Source: Thermodesulfovibrionia bacterium
GTDB taxonomy: Bacteria; Nitrospirota; Thermodesulfovibrionia; JACRGW01
Assembly (NCBI GenBank): GCA_919902995.1
Contig: CAKKSD010000006.1
Coordinates: 1 to 62,128, forward strand
DNA length: 62,128 bases
Reading direction: 5' to 3'
Position numbers and translations under genes: made by a program. Shown piece by piece: positions 35,885 through 43,883 of this stretch. The notes beneath the pieces are model-generated. The model saw only the letters and a program-made list of their open reading frames with translations. It was not told the DNA's origin and searched no databases. Positions within the stretch are counted from its first letter, which is position 1. Each line of letters starts with the position of its first letter.

Positions 35885-36106
35885 TTAAAGGATATCTTCG
35901 ACAGTAAGACCGGCCTCTTCGAGGATAGATTTGAGGGTTCCCAACTTGAGTATCTTGCCGGAATGCATTGGAACGGAAACCCTGCAGTTTTTAGCAGTAT
36001 GTTTGAGGATAAGATGGCTACCTCTCTTGTGATGTTCATAAAAACCAAACTTCTTCAAGGTGCTTACAAGTTCCTTGGCGGTAAGCCTCGGAAGCTTGGG
36101 GGTCAT
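35885..36106 (-). CDS. hicA: HicA/YcfA-type mRNA interferase toxin
   Basis: 73 residues, double-stranded RNA-binding-like fold. Hallmarks are LTAKELVSTLKKFGFYEHHKRGSH, with the catalytic His in RGSHLIL, then VPMHSGKILKLGTLKSILEEAGLT. It cuts mRNA when unpaired with HicB. It overlaps hicB by 4 bp (ATGA). It converges on the receiver gene, whose stop is 17 bp away. Antitoxin-first order is one of the two arrangements known for this family. Confidence 0.92.
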   Translation of the reverse strand: MTPKLPRLTAKELVSTLKKFGFYEHHKRGSHLILKHTAKNCRVSVPMHSGKILKLGTLKSILEEAGLTVEDIL

Positions 36107-36321
36107 GCAGGTATTTTAACCTTTTCTGATATTTCTTCAGGAATCGGAAGGCCATCTTTCTGCAGGGATTCTACGTATGCCTGGATAGCCTCTTTTATAT
36201 TTTGGAGGGCTTCTTCATATGTTTCGCCTTCGGAGATGCACCCCGGAAGCGCAGGAGCTGTAACGGTGTATCCACCTTCTTCTGCCGGGGTAAAGGTTAC
36301 CGTATATTGAAGCACCTTCAT
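36103..36321 (-). CDS. hicB: HicB-type antitoxin
   Basis: 72 residues from ATG 36321; an upstream ATG adding 18 residues would place the start before the promoter and is rejected. Typical HicB fold: YTVTFTPAEEGGYTVTAPALPGCISEGETYEEALQNIKEAI. There is no obvious DNA-binding tail, so autoregulation may need HicA or another factor. The promoter (36331-36359) leaves only 3-4 bases of leader, so the mRNA is essentially leaderless. Confidence 0.9.
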   Translation of the reverse strand: MKVLQYTVTFTPAEEGGYTVTAPALPGCISEGETYEEALQNIKEAIQAYVESLQKDGLPIPEEISEKVKIPA

Positions 36322-36330
36322 ATTTTGGAA

Positions 36331-36359
36331 ATTATAGAATGGTGAATGGGTTTTGTCAA
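36331..36359 (-). promoter_or_regulatory. Consensus sigma-70 promoter of hicBA
   Basis: On the minus strand TTGACA (36359-36354), exactly 17 bp, then TATAAT (36336-36331). Both hexamers match the consensus perfectly. The -10 box ends 9 bp before the hicB ATG. Confidence 0.8.
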
Positions 36360-36497
36360 CATAAATACTTAACAAACTACCTCAATGATGACTAAGGAAT
36401 AACTTATATTGAATGGGAATATAAAAAACATTGATTTTATGTTTTCTATATAGATAATGACAGGAAATTCCATTGGAATAGATTTAGACATTTTAAT

Positions 36498-37832
36498 ATG
36501 AAAATACGAAGAAAACTTCTCAGAAACTTTTTTGCTTTAATAATCCCCTTCATAACCATCTTTGGAGCGATCACTATTCATGAAATAAATTTCGCAGTAA
36601 AAAATCTCAACAGGTTGAATTTCGTTTCAAGGGATATTTATCGTTCCTACGACCTTCAGATCGTACTTGATAGGGCAATAATGCCGGGTAATGACTATAT
36701 AATTACAGGAGACAAGAGGTATATAGATGACTTTCACAGGGTATCAAGGGATGTGGAAAGGATACTAAAAGATGTGGAAGAGACACATCTCAAGGATGGG
36801 AATGATACTATTCATAAAAAGGAGGAGATTGAAATACTGAATGAGTTCAGGGTTACATGGCAGAATATAAAAATGATATCTCTTAAGATATTTTCTATAC
36901 CTAAACCTGTAGGGAATAAAAGGGCTTCTGTACTTATGGAGGAGATGGATTATAAATGGAGATACCCCCTTAATGAGAAATTCGGTAGGTTAATGGAGAT
37001 ACATATGAAGGGTTACAGAGATGCCTTCAGCCAACATCACAGTGCTATGAGGCTTGGTTTTATAATCCTTGCTATTGCCTCTGCGGTACTCCTTATAGGA
37101 GGTGTGTCAATCACCCTGCTATACTCTTTGCGTTTAAACAAGATTTTAGTGACCATTCATAAAGGTGCAGAAAAGATAGCAGAAGGTGACTTCAAGACAA
37201 GGTTGGATATAAAGACAGGAGACGAATTTGAGGGGATCTCGAATGCTATGAACGAGATGGCGGCGCAGCTCGATAATTTTTATGCAACACTGGAACAAAG
37301 GATTGAGGAGAGGACGAGGGAGCTGCAGGAGAGCGAGGAGCGGTTCCGTGCAGTTGGGGTGACAGCCCCTAACGCCATTATCTGTCTGGAGGCGCCTGAT
37401 ACAATAACCTTTTGGAACATAAGGGCAGCGGAGATTTTTGGGTATTCCGAGGAAGAGGTTGCCGGAAAATCCATGCATGCCCTGATTGTACCTGAAAGGT
37501 ACAGGGAGAAGGCCAGAGAGGGGATGAAGAACTTCTTCCAGACCGGGACCGGGCCTATTGCCGGGAAGAAGACGGAGCTTTTCGCCCTTCGCAGAGACGG
37601 GACGGAATTCCCTGTAGAACTGTCCCTCTCAGCAATGAATATAGGTGGGAACTGGCAGGCAACCGGTATCGTAAGGGACATTACGGAGCACAAAAAGGCC
37701 GAGGAGAAGCTCAGACAGAGGATTGACGAGCTTGAGCAGTTCAGAAAGGTAACAATAAAAAGAGAATTGAGAATGGAGGAGCTTAAGAAAAGGGTGGAAG
37801 AGCTGGAGAAGAAATTGGGGAGTGCGGAATGA
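36498..37832 (+). CDS. Membrane sensor with HAMP and PAS domains but no kinase
   Basis: 444 residues. TM1 (about 8-30), a helical periplasmic domain (about 31-175) with NDYIITGDKRY and PVGNKRASVLMEEMD, TM2 (about 180-208), HAMP, a short coiled coil and one PAS domain (about 275-400). It ends with a charged coiled coil holding ELEQFRKVTIKRELRMEEL. No HisKA, GGDEF or other output follows, so it must signal through a partner. The receiver protein encoded at 35097-35867 carries a near copy of that motif. Its periplasmic domain is related to that of the diguanylate cyclase at 51420. A heptamer repeat spans the stop codon. Confidence 0.87.
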   Translation: MKIRRKLLRNFFALIIPFITIFGAITIHEINFAVKNLNRLNFVSRDIYRSYDLQIVLDRAIMPGNDYIITGDKRYIDDFHRVSRDVERILKDVEETHLKDGNDTIHKKEEIEILNEFRVTWQNIKMISLKIFSIPKPVGNKRASVLMEEMDYKWRYPLNEKFGRLMEIHMKGYRDAFSQHHSAMRLGFIILAIASAVLLIGGVSITLLYSLRLNKILVTIHKGAEKIAEGDFKTRLDIKTGDEFEGISNAMNEMAAQLDNFYATLEQRIEERTRELQESEERFRAVGVTAPNAIICLEAPDTITFWNIRAAEIFGYSEEEVAGKSMHALIVPERYREKAREGMKNFFQTGTGPIAGKKTELFALRRDGTEFPVELSLSAMNIGGNWQATGIVRDITEHKKAEEKLRQRIDELEQFRKVTIKRELRMEELKKRVEELEKKLGSAE

Positions 37833-37854
37833 GGAGTGCGGAGTGAGGAGTTTG
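37820..37854 (+). repeat. Heptamer tandem repeat across the stop of the HAMP/PAS gene
   Basis: Units gagtgcg / gaatgag / gagtgcg / gagtgag / gagtttg. The TGA stop (37830-37832) lies inside the second unit, so the repeat has set the gene's last codons. Confidence 0.8.
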
Positions 37855-37873
37855 ACAGTCTTAAAGTCAATTC

Positions 37874-38010
37874 GTCATTCCGCACTTGCCTGCCCTCGAA
37901 ATCATTTATCGGGGGATGCGGAATCCAGAGATGGAAGTCACTGGATTCCTGTTTTCACAGGAATGACAATTCTTTATTTATGTTATTCCTACGAAAGTGG
38001 GAATCCAGAA
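37874..38010. repeat. Dispersed palindromic repeat, first copy of a 57-bp exact duplicate
   Basis: 37874-37930 (gtcattccgcacttgcc ... gcggaatccagag) is identical over 57 bases to 43725-43781, almost 6 kb away. The element continues through further inverted arms (ctggattcctgttttcacaggaatgac) to about 38010. Confidence 0.85.
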
Positions 38011-38024
38011 AATAAGTATAAAAC

Positions 38025-39824
38025 ATGAATGAAAAAGATATAGAACTCCAAAGTCTAAACTCCGAACTCGAGCTTTTAAAGTCTGAGCTCGAGAAGAAAG
38101 AAAAAGAACTGTCGGAACTGAAAAAATTGGCAGTGGAGCGGGATGTGGATCTCGAGGAAGAGCGTCGTGCCATGCTCTTTATGCTGGAGGACGCAAACCA
38201 GTCAACAGAGGAAAAGGAAAGGGCATTAGAAGGGCTAAAGGATGAGATTGAGATAACCACCCACCTACTCATGATTGCAGATGCCATCGCCCACACAAGC
38301 GATATGGATAAGTTGATGGAGCAGGTTGTATCATGCGGCCATAAGATTATGAATTGCAGCATCTGCCTCTCATATATCTGGGACAGGGATACAAAGAGAT
38401 TCAGCCCCTCACAGTGCTATGGCCTGCCTCATGCGACAATCCCAATTTTCAGGACAGAGGTTCCTGATGATAGGGCGGAGCCAGTAAAAGAGGCGTTTAA
38501 GAAAAATGAGCCGATTATAATTACGGATGCGTCCCTCATCTCTCAAATGTTTTTGTGGCTTTCTGATATCAATGCCGTTGCTATTATTCCGCTCGTCAGT
38601 AAAAATGAATACCTCGGCCTTATAATCGGTATCTTTAAGGAACCGAGGGAGTTTACTGAAAGGGACGAAAAGGTCATACAAGGGATAACTTATCAGGTCT
38701 CTGTTGCCCTTGAACAGGGAAGGCTTTATAAGGAATCAATTGATAAGGCAATGGAACTTTCCCATAAGGTAGAGACAATACAGGTGATGCACGAGATAGA
38801 CAGGAGCATACTTTCAACCCTTAAATCAGAGGAAATACTGGAGACCGTAACAAGGATTGTTGCAAAGATTATCCCCTGCGAAAGGGCAACCGTTGTAATG
38901 ATAGACAGGGAAAAGGGAGGTTTTTTATATGCAGCTGGGTTTGGCGTAGCCTTTGTTCCAAAAGGCACACTCGTGCCCTTTGACGACTCATCCGCCAAAG
39001 AGATAATAGAGACGGGAAGGACGGAATATGTGAGCAACCTTGCGGAAGTTAAAGGACTCCTGCCTTTGGAGAGAAGGTTTCTCGAAGACGGCTTTCTTTC
39101 ACATATCAGGATTCCTCTGATGATAAAGGGAGAGGTGATAGGGATATTAACCATCGGGTCAAAGAGACCGTCAGCCTTCACCAAAGAAGACCTTTCAACA
39201 TTGGAAAAACTGTCCTCACAGATAGGGGTGGCACTTTCGAATGCAAGACTTGTATCCGATCTTGAGGAGCTTTTCCTCGGAACTGTCAAGTCTTTATCTT
39301 CAGCCATAGATGCCAAGTCTCCATGGACAGCAGGACATTCAGAGAGGGTTACAAAATATGCCCTCGATATAGGTAAAACGATGGGGTTTTCTGAAAAGGA
39401 ACTGAAGGATCTGGAACTCGCAGGGCTTCTCCACGATATAGGCAAGATAGGTACTTACGAGGCTGTACTTGATAAGCCCGGGAAACTCACAGATGAGGAG
39501 TATGAAATTATAAAGAAACATCCTGCAAAAGGTGCAGAGATTCTTAAAGATATAAAACAACTTAAAGATGTTTTACCATTTGTAAAATACCACCATGAAA
39601 GATTCGATGGAAAAGGTTATCCTGACGGACTTAAAGACGAAGATATTCCGCTCGGTGCAAGGATAATGAGTATTGCTGATACCTTCGATGCTATTTTATC
39701 TGACAGACCATACAGACCATCTCCAGGTATCGAATACGCCATGTCCGAGATTAAAAAAAATGCAGGTATCCAGTTTGACCCTCAGGTGGCCGAAGTATTC
39801 CTGAGAGTTCTAAGTAAATCATAA
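38025..39824 (+). CDS. GAF-GAF-HD-GYP c-di-GMP phosphodiesterase
   Basis: 599 residues, cytosolic. An N-terminal coiled coil (about 1-75) starts within a heptamer repeat. Two GAF domains follow (about 80-235 and 255-405), then an HD-GYP domain with HSERV, LLHDIGKIG, HPAKGAEIL, YHHERFDGKGYPDGL and SIADTFDAI. All metal ligands and the GYP triad are present, so it should hydrolyse c-di-GMP. GAF ligands are unknown. It is the likely enzymatic end of the neighbouring sensory genes, opposed by the diguanylate cyclase at 51420. Confidence 0.92.
   Translation: MNEKDIELQSLNSELELLKSELEKKEKELSELKKLAVERDVDLEEERRAMLFMLEDANQSTEEKERALEGLKDEIEITTHLLMIADAIAHTSDMDKLMEQVVSCGHKIMNCSICLSYIWDRDTKRFSPSQCYGLPHATIPIFRTEVPDDRAEPVKEAFKKNEPIIITDASLISQMFLWLSDINAVAIIPLVSKNEYLGLIIGIFKEPREFTERDEKVIQGITYQVSVALEQGRLYKESIDKAMELSHKVETIQVMHEIDRSILSTLKSEEILETVTRIVAKIIPCERATVVMIDREKGGFLYAAGFGVAFVPKGTLVPFDDSSAKEIIETGRTEYVSNLAEVKGLLPLERRFLEDGFLSHIRIPLMIKGEVIGILTIGSKRPSAFTKEDLSTLEKLSSQIGVALSNARLVSDLEELFLGTVKSLSSAIDAKSPWTAGHSERVTKYALDIGKTMGFSEKELKDLELAGLLHDIGKIGTYEAVLDKPGKLTDEEYEIIKKHPAKGAEILKDIKQLKDVLPFVKYHHERFDGKGYPDGLKDEDIPLGARIMSIADTFDAILSDRPYRPSPGIEYAMSEIKKNAGIQFDPQVAEVFLRVLSKS
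38043..38070 (+). repeat. Heptamer tandem repeat at the start of the HD-GYP gene
   Basis: Units gaactcc / aaagtct / aaactcc / gaactcg, encoding ELQSLNSEL at the beginning of the coiled coil. Confidence 0.7.
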
Positions 39825-39847
39825 AAACTCCCTTTATATCTACAATA

Positions 39848-39874
39848 TTGACAGGTATAGGATTGTGTGATAAT
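39848..39874 (+). promoter_or_regulatory. Candidate promoter of the nucleotidyltransferase pair
   Basis: TTGACA (39848-39853), a 15-bp spacer and GATAAT (39869-39874). The -10 box ends 8 bp before the ATG, so the transcript would be nearly leaderless, as at hicBA. The spacer is shorter than ideal. Confidence 0.45.
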
Positions 39875-39882
39875 GTAAAAAA

Positions 39883-40449
39883 ATGAATACACCTGAAATA
39901 ATTGAAATTATAAAGAAAACAGAATCACCTTTAAAGAGACAACTTTTAATGGTTGCACTTATTACGCGACTTCTTGAAGAGAAGGGTAAAGATGCCCCAA
40001 TAATCATAGGTGGTTGTGCTTTATCTTACTATTCACGAGAAGTATACTTCACAGCGGATATCGACCTCGCCTATACTGATAGAGATGCATTAGATAATGT
40101 TTTAAGGGATATTGGTTTTGAAAAACAGGGCAGGTACTGGGTTAATGAGGAAATGAAAATGGCCATAGAGGTCCCAGCCTCAGTTCTCGCTGGAGAAGTC
40201 TCTCCTGTAGAAACTGTAGAACTCGGAGAAGGACTTAGGTGCCTGATTATTGGGATTGAAGACCTTATAATAGACAGGCTGAATGCCTGCAAATACTGGA
40301 AATCTCAAATAGACTGCGAGATGGTAGAGCTTCTTCTCAGGAAATATTCAAAAGATGTAGACTGGCCTTATCTCGAAAGGAAGAGTTCGATGAAAGAAAA
40401 CAATACAATATCAGAACTCACCGAATTAAAGAGAAGGTATATACAATGA
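39883..40449 (+). CDS. DUF6036-like nucleotidyltransferase-fold protein
   Basis: 188 residues. The nucleotidyltransferase core is visible as IIGGCALSYYS followed by TADIDLAY (G-G...D-x-D) and a third acidic position in MAIEVP. The rest is helical (DLIIDRLNACKYW). Proteins of this fold include AbiEii-like and MNT-type toxins or antitoxins. It overlaps the next, small basic ORF by 4 bp (ATGA), and both follow their own promoter. A toxin-antitoxin role is inferred from fold, size and coupling. Confidence 0.75.
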   Translation: MNTPEIIEIIKKTESPLKRQLLMVALITRLLEEKGKDAPIIIGGCALSYYSREVYFTADIDLAYTDRDALDNVLRDIGFEKQGRYWVNEEMKMAIEVPASVLAGEVSPVETVELGEGLRCLIIGIEDLIIDRLNACKYWKSQIDCEMVELLLRKYSKDVDWPYLERKSSMKENNTISELTELKRRYIQ

Positions 40450-40661
40450 AGGCAAGGATAAAAAAATACGAAGAGGTATCGCCAGTGGGGATGCTACTTT
40501 TAAGAGAAAAGATCGGTATTGGAAGGTACAGAAAGTACATGAAAAGGAATGACGAAGAAAAAAGGATTCTCCTAAACCTTGGGCTGAAAAAGATAGAAGA
40601 AAAAGAGACTAATGACTTTCTCCCGATAGGCTTCAGGAGGAGACGCCTGAAAATCTTATAA
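40446..40661 (+). CDS. Small basic protein, partner of the nucleotidyltransferase-like gene
   Basis: 71 residues, Lys/Arg-rich (REKIGIGRYRKYMKR, then FRRRRLKIL at the end). No family recognised. It is translationally coupled to the preceding gene and ends just before the pyr promoter. It could be an antitoxin, a toxin or an RNA-binding partner; the sequence does not decide. Confidence 0.65.
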   Translation: MKARIKKYEEVSPVGMLLLREKIGIGRYRKYMKRNDEEKRILLNLGLKKIEEKETNDFLPIGFRRRRLKIL

Positions 40662-40674
40662 ATAATAAAAACAG

Positions 40675-40703
40675 TTGACAATGGTTTGACTTTCTGATAT
40701 AAA
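40675..40703 (+). promoter_or_regulatory. Promoter of the pyr operon
   Basis: TTGACA (40675-40680), a 17-bp spacer and TATAAA (40698-40703). Transcription should begin at about 40710, just before the leader hairpin. Confidence 0.75.
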
Positions 40704-40711
40704 ATACTAAA

Positions 40712-40743
40712 CCTTTAATACTAACCCCGAGAGGTTAGAAAGG
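40712..40743 (+). promoter_or_regulatory. PyrR-binding hairpin in the pyr leader
   Basis: Upper stem CTAACC/GGTTAG (40721-40726 and 40733-40738) closes a CCGAGA hexaloop, matching the CNGNGA loop of known PyrR sites. A lower stem CCTTT (40712-40716) with AAAGG (40739-40743) is separated by a 5'-side AATA bulge, again as in known sites. The AAAGG arm is also the Shine-Dalgarno of the leader ORF beginning at 40752, so PyrR with UMP could block its translation. Confidence 0.72.
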
Positions 40744-40751
40744 AACTATAA

Positions 40752-40835
40752 ATGAAAATAAAGAATTTGAGATCTTTAAAAAACCTTCTTCCCAAGGGGA
40801 GAAGGTTTTTTTATGCCCGGAGAACAAATGTCTAA
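40752..40835 (+). CDS. Putative pyr leader peptide
   Basis: A 27-codon ORF starting MKIKNLRSL, with AAAGGA 8 bases upstream. It reads straight through the terminator hairpin (40780-40809) and its T-tract, and stops at 40833-40835, overlapping the pyrR ATG (40828) by 8 bases. A ribosome moving along it would prevent terminator folding and would also couple translation to pyrR. This arrangement resembles the pyrL leader of enteric pyrBI. Expression is not proven. Confidence 0.5.
   Translation: MKIKNLRSLKNLLPKGRRFFYARRTNV
40780..40812 (+). terminator. Intrinsic terminator (attenuator) of the pyr operon
   Basis: AAAACCTTCTTCC pairs with GGGAGAAGGTTTT (13 bp including one G-T), with a 4-base loop, directly followed by the rest of a seven-T run. 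It lies between the pyr promoter and pyrR, so it can only act as an attenuator. Confidence 0.85.
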
Positions 40836-41376
40836 ACCAAAGGAAAAGGCTGTAATACTCGATAAGACAGCAATTGAAAGGACCCTGGGCAGGATAACCC
40901 ATGAAATACTTGAGAGGAACAGGGGTGTAGAGGATCTTGTATTCATAGGTATAAGGACAGGCGGTGTGCATCTTGCGAGGAGGATTGCCAAAAAGGTTAG
41001 AGAGATAGAGAACAAGGAGGCGCCTGTTGGAATTCTTGATATCACCCTTTACAGGGATGACCTTGGGACAAAGAAGAAACCATCACTTAGAAAAACAGAT
41101 ATACCCTTTCCGATAACAGATAAAAAGGTGATTCTTGTTGATGATGTATTATTTACCTGCAGGACTATAAGGGCTGCCCTTGATAGCCTTATGGACTTCG
41201 GAAGACCGAGCCTTGTTCAGTTGGCTGTCCTTATTGACAGGGGGCATAAGGAACTTCCGATAAGGGCGGACTATGTTGGAAAAAACATACCTACATCTCA
41301 GAAAGAGTCTGTAAAGGTCATGCTTGAAGAGGAGGGGTTTGATGATAGGGTAGTACTGGCGGAGGATGTGAATTGA
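40828..41376 (+). CDS. pyrR: PyrR, pyr operon attenuator protein / uracil phosphoribosyltransferase
   Basis: 182 residues from ATG 40828, preceded by GGAG at 5 bases; an ATG at 40813 falls on the terminator tail. The PRPP-binding loop [18 protein letters not shown] and the [16 protein letters not shown] and VGKNIPTS blocks define PyrR. It binds UMP and then leader RNA hairpins, one of which is present just upstream (40712-40743). It heads the pyrimidine operon and its TGA overlaps the pyrB TTG. Confidence 0.95.
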   Translation: MSKPKEKAVILDKTAIERTLGRITHEILERNRGVEDLVFIGIRTGGVHLARRIAKKVREIENKEAPVGILDITLYRDDLGTKKKPSLRKTDIPFPITDKKVILVDDVLFTCRTIRAALDSLMDFGRPSLVQLAVLIDRGHKELPIRADYVGKNIPTSQKESVKVMLEEEGFDDRVVLAEDVN

Positions 41377-42296
41377 AACTTTCAGGGAAAGACCTTCTTG
41401 GTATAAAAGAAATGAGTACGGATGAGATAAATCTCATTATTGATACGGCTGAATCATTCAAGGAAGTTCTCGAAAGGGATATAAAGAAAGTTCCCACTTT
41501 AAGAGGTAAGACAATAGTAAATCTCTTCTATGAACCGAGCACAAGGACAAGGACATCCTTCGAGCTCGCCGGGAAAAGGTTGAGCGCCGATGTGGTTAAT
41601 ATAACGCCTTCCATAAGTAGTATAGTGAAGGGTGAAAGTCTTATTGATACAGCTAAGAATATAGAGTCTATGAATTCTGACTTCATTATTCTGAGGCATT
41701 CTGCTGCAGGTGCCCCTTATCTGATCTCTAAGGTGTTAAGAAGTTCAATCATAAATGCCGGAGATGGCTCCCATGAACATCCCACACAGGCACTCCTTGA
41801 TATACTTACAATCAAGGAGAAAAAAGGAGGGATCAGGGACATTGATGTTGCGATAATAGGAGATATTGCCCACAGCAGAGTTGCAAGGTCGAATATCTAT
41901 GGACTCACGAAACTGGGTGCGAAGGTCAGGGTTTCAGGACCTCCTACAATGATACCCTGGGGGATAGAGAAACTGGGTGTAAAGGTTTTTTATAAGATAG
42001 AAGATGCCCTTAAGGATGTTGATGTTATAATGATGCTGAGGATACAACTCGAGAGACAGGAAAAGGGTCTTTTCCCGACTATCAGGGAGTATGCAAAACT
42101 TTACTGCCTCACACCTGAAAGGGTTAAGCTCGCCAAGACAGATGTGATAATAATGCATCCAGGCCCTATAAACAGAGGGGTAGAGATATCACCTGAGGTT
42201 TCGGATGGCCCTTACTCTGTTATCTTAGAGCAGGTAACAAACGGACTTGCTGTAAGGATGGCTGTCCTTTATCTCCTATCAGGAGAGGTTGAATGA
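41373..42296 (+). CDS. pyrB: Aspartate carbamoyltransferase, catalytic chain
   Basis: 307 residues from TTG 41373, overlapping pyrR by 4 bp. Joins carbamoyl phosphate and aspartate. Carbamoyl-phosphate motif [15 protein letters not shown] and the HPTQALLD block are complete, with [11 protein letters not shown] near the end. No pyrI regulatory chain is present, consistent with control by PyrR. It overlaps pyrC by 4 bp. Confidence 0.96.
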   Translation: MKLSGKDLLGIKEMSTDEINLIIDTAESFKEVLERDIKKVPTLRGKTIVNLFYEPSTRTRTSFELAGKRLSADVVNITPSISSIVKGESLIDTAKNIESMNSDFIILRHSAAGAPYLISKVLRSSIINAGDGSHEHPTQALLDILTIKEKKGGIRDIDVAIIGDIAHSRVARSNIYGLTKLGAKVRVSGPPTMIPWGIEKLGVKVFYKIEDALKDVDVIMMLRIQLERQEKGLFPTIREYAKLYCLTPERVKLAKTDVIIMHPGPINRGVEISPEVSDGPYSVILEQVTNGLAVRMAVLYLLSGEVE

Positions 42297-43615
42297 AAAA
42301 AGAGAAAGAGGAGACAAACATAAAAAACTCATCACTCATCACGCATTGCTCATCACTTTTAATAAAGGATGGCAGGATTATAGATCCCTCTTCTAACCTC
42401 GATGAGATAACAGATATCTTGATAGAGAATGGAAAGATAACAAGGATTGGGAAGATTCAGGAATCGAAACAAAAAGATTTAGAGATGATTAATGCAAAAG
42501 GAATGATTGTTGTTCCAGGCTTGATAGATATGCATGTACATTTAAGGGAACCTGGCTATGAGTATAAGGAGACAATAAAGACAGGAACATCTGCAGCAAG
42601 GGCAGGTGGGTTCACTGCTTTATGCTGTATGCCCAATACTAACCCTGTAAATGACAGCAGGTCAGTAACAGAGTTTATCCTCGATAGGACAGTAAAAGAA
42701 GGCTCAACATATGTCTTTCCTATAGGGGCTATAAGCAAGGGTCTGAAGGGTGAAGAACTCTCAGAGATGGCGGACCTCGTAGAAGCGGGTTGTGTAGCAT
42801 TCTCAGATGACGGGAAATCTGTAACGGACAGTGAACTGATGAGGAGGGCGATGGAGTATGCCAGGGCACTCGGTGCCCCTATAATATCACATTGTGAGGA
42901 TACCAATCTTTCCAGGGGTGGTGTAATGAACGAAGGTTTCGTATCAACAGAACTTGGACTTCAGGGGATTCCTAATTCTGCTGAGGAAGTGATTGTATCC
43001 AGAGACCTGTTGCTTGCCGAGATAACAGGTGTAAAACTCCATATAGCCCATGTAAGTACAAAGGGCTCTGTAAGACTTATAAAAGAGGCAAAGGAAAGGG
43101 GGATAGGGGTAACTGCCGAGACCTGTCCGCATTATTTTCTCCTTACTGATAATGAGGTCAGAGGCTATGACTCAGATGCTAAGGTAAACCCTCCCCTTAG
43201 AACAGAAGAAGACATTGAGGCGATAAGGCAGGGTTTGAAAGACGGGACAATAGATGTAATTGCGACAGACCATGCACCCCATAATATATCCGAAAAATTG
43301 GTGGAGTTTGATTATGCACCTTTTGGCATAGTAGGTTTAGAGACAGCCCTTTCACTATCTTTGAAACTCGTCGAATGGGGAGTACTGACTATAAATGAAC
43401 TCATTGAGAAGATGACTGCTAATCCAGCGAGGATTTTGGGTTTGAAAAAAGGGTTATTGAGTATTGGCTCTGATGCGGATATCACAATAATAGATATGAA
43501 TCAAGAGGTTACAGTTGACCCTATGAAGTTTAAGTCAAAGGGCAGGAATACGCCATTTAAAGGTGCTAAATTGAAAGGTCTTCCAATAATCACTATTTTA
43601 AGAGGGAAAACTTAA
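42293..43615 (+). CDS. pyrC: Dihydroorotase (class I)
   Basis: 440 residues. Zinc motif [10 protein letters not shown] and later [14 protein letters not shown] and ATDHAPH are all present. It cyclises carbamoyl aspartate to dihydroorotate. Family members normally begin close to [13 protein letters not shown]; here about 20 extra residues precede it. Their DNA includes a four-unit heptamer repeat (42327-42354). The ATGA overlap with pyrB still supports this start. Confidence 0.95.
   Translation: MKKEKEETNIKNSSLITHCSSLLIKDGRIIDPSSNLDEITDILIENGKITRIGKIQESKQKDLEMINAKGMIVVPGLIDMHVHLREPGYEYKETIKTGTSAARAGGFTALCCMPNTNPVNDSRSVTEFILDRTVKEGSTYVFPIGAISKGLKGEELSEMADLVEAGCVAFSDDGKSVTDSELMRRAMEYARALGAPIISHCEDTNLSRGGVMNEGFVSTELGLQGIPNSAEEVIVSRDLLLAEITGVKLHIAHVSTKGSVRLIKEAKERGIGVTAETCPHYFLLTDNEVRGYDSDAKVNPPLRTEEDIEAIRQGLKDGTIDVIATDHAPHNISEKLVEFDYAPFGIVGLETALSLSLKLVEWGVLTINELIEKMTANPARILGLKKGLLSIGSDADITIIDMNQEVTVDPMKFKSKGRNTPFKGAKLKGLPIITILRGKT
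42327..42354 (+). repeat. Heptamer tandem repeat at the pyrC N-terminus
   Basis: Units actcatc / actcatc / acgcatt / gctcatc, encoding [10 protein letters not shown] in frame. Confidence 0.8.
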
Positions 43616-43883
43616 AGGTTATTTTTAACTTAATAATTTACTTTATATTTTATTTTTAATTATTTAATTTTAAAGTATTTTAAAATGCGATTAAAAGCTG
43701 ATCGAAAAGTTATTAAGTTTTATTGTCATTCCGCACTTGCCTGCCCTCGAAATCATTTATCGGGGGATGCGGAATCCAGAGGTTATAATTCGATAAATAC
43801 TTTTCTGGATTCCCCGATCAAGCATGCCCTCGAAGGTATTAATCGGGGGTCGGGGAATGACGGTTAGTGAGAGAGAGTTCGCT
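43616..43883. other. pyrC-carA gap
   Basis: The first 110 bp are very AT-rich with no clear terminator. The rest is a dispersed repeat (43725-43864). A GAGAGA stretch precedes the carA ATG. An open frame through the repeat is not a gene. Confidence 0.6.
43725..43864. repeat. Dispersed palindromic repeat, second copy of the 57-bp duplicate
   Basis: 43725-43781 is identical to 37874-37930. After a short spacer a second inverted unit (ctggattccccgatcaa ... gtcggggaatgacg) completes the element, ending 20 bp before carA. Confidence 0.85.

Noticed and set aside
35864-36310. 148-codon plus-strand open frame over hicBA
   Set aside because: Antisense to clear HicA and HicB genes with their own promoter; the sequence shows no family pattern.
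37822-38028. Open frames 37822-38028 and 43685-43867 sharing the peptide HSALACPRNHLSGDAESR
   Set aside because: The shared peptide is just the translation of the 57-bp repeat duplicate, not a conserved protein.
43616-43883. Second PyrR site or attenuator ahead of carA
   Set aside because: No CNGNGA hairpin or terminator is seen; the gap is AT-rich sequence and a dispersed repeat.
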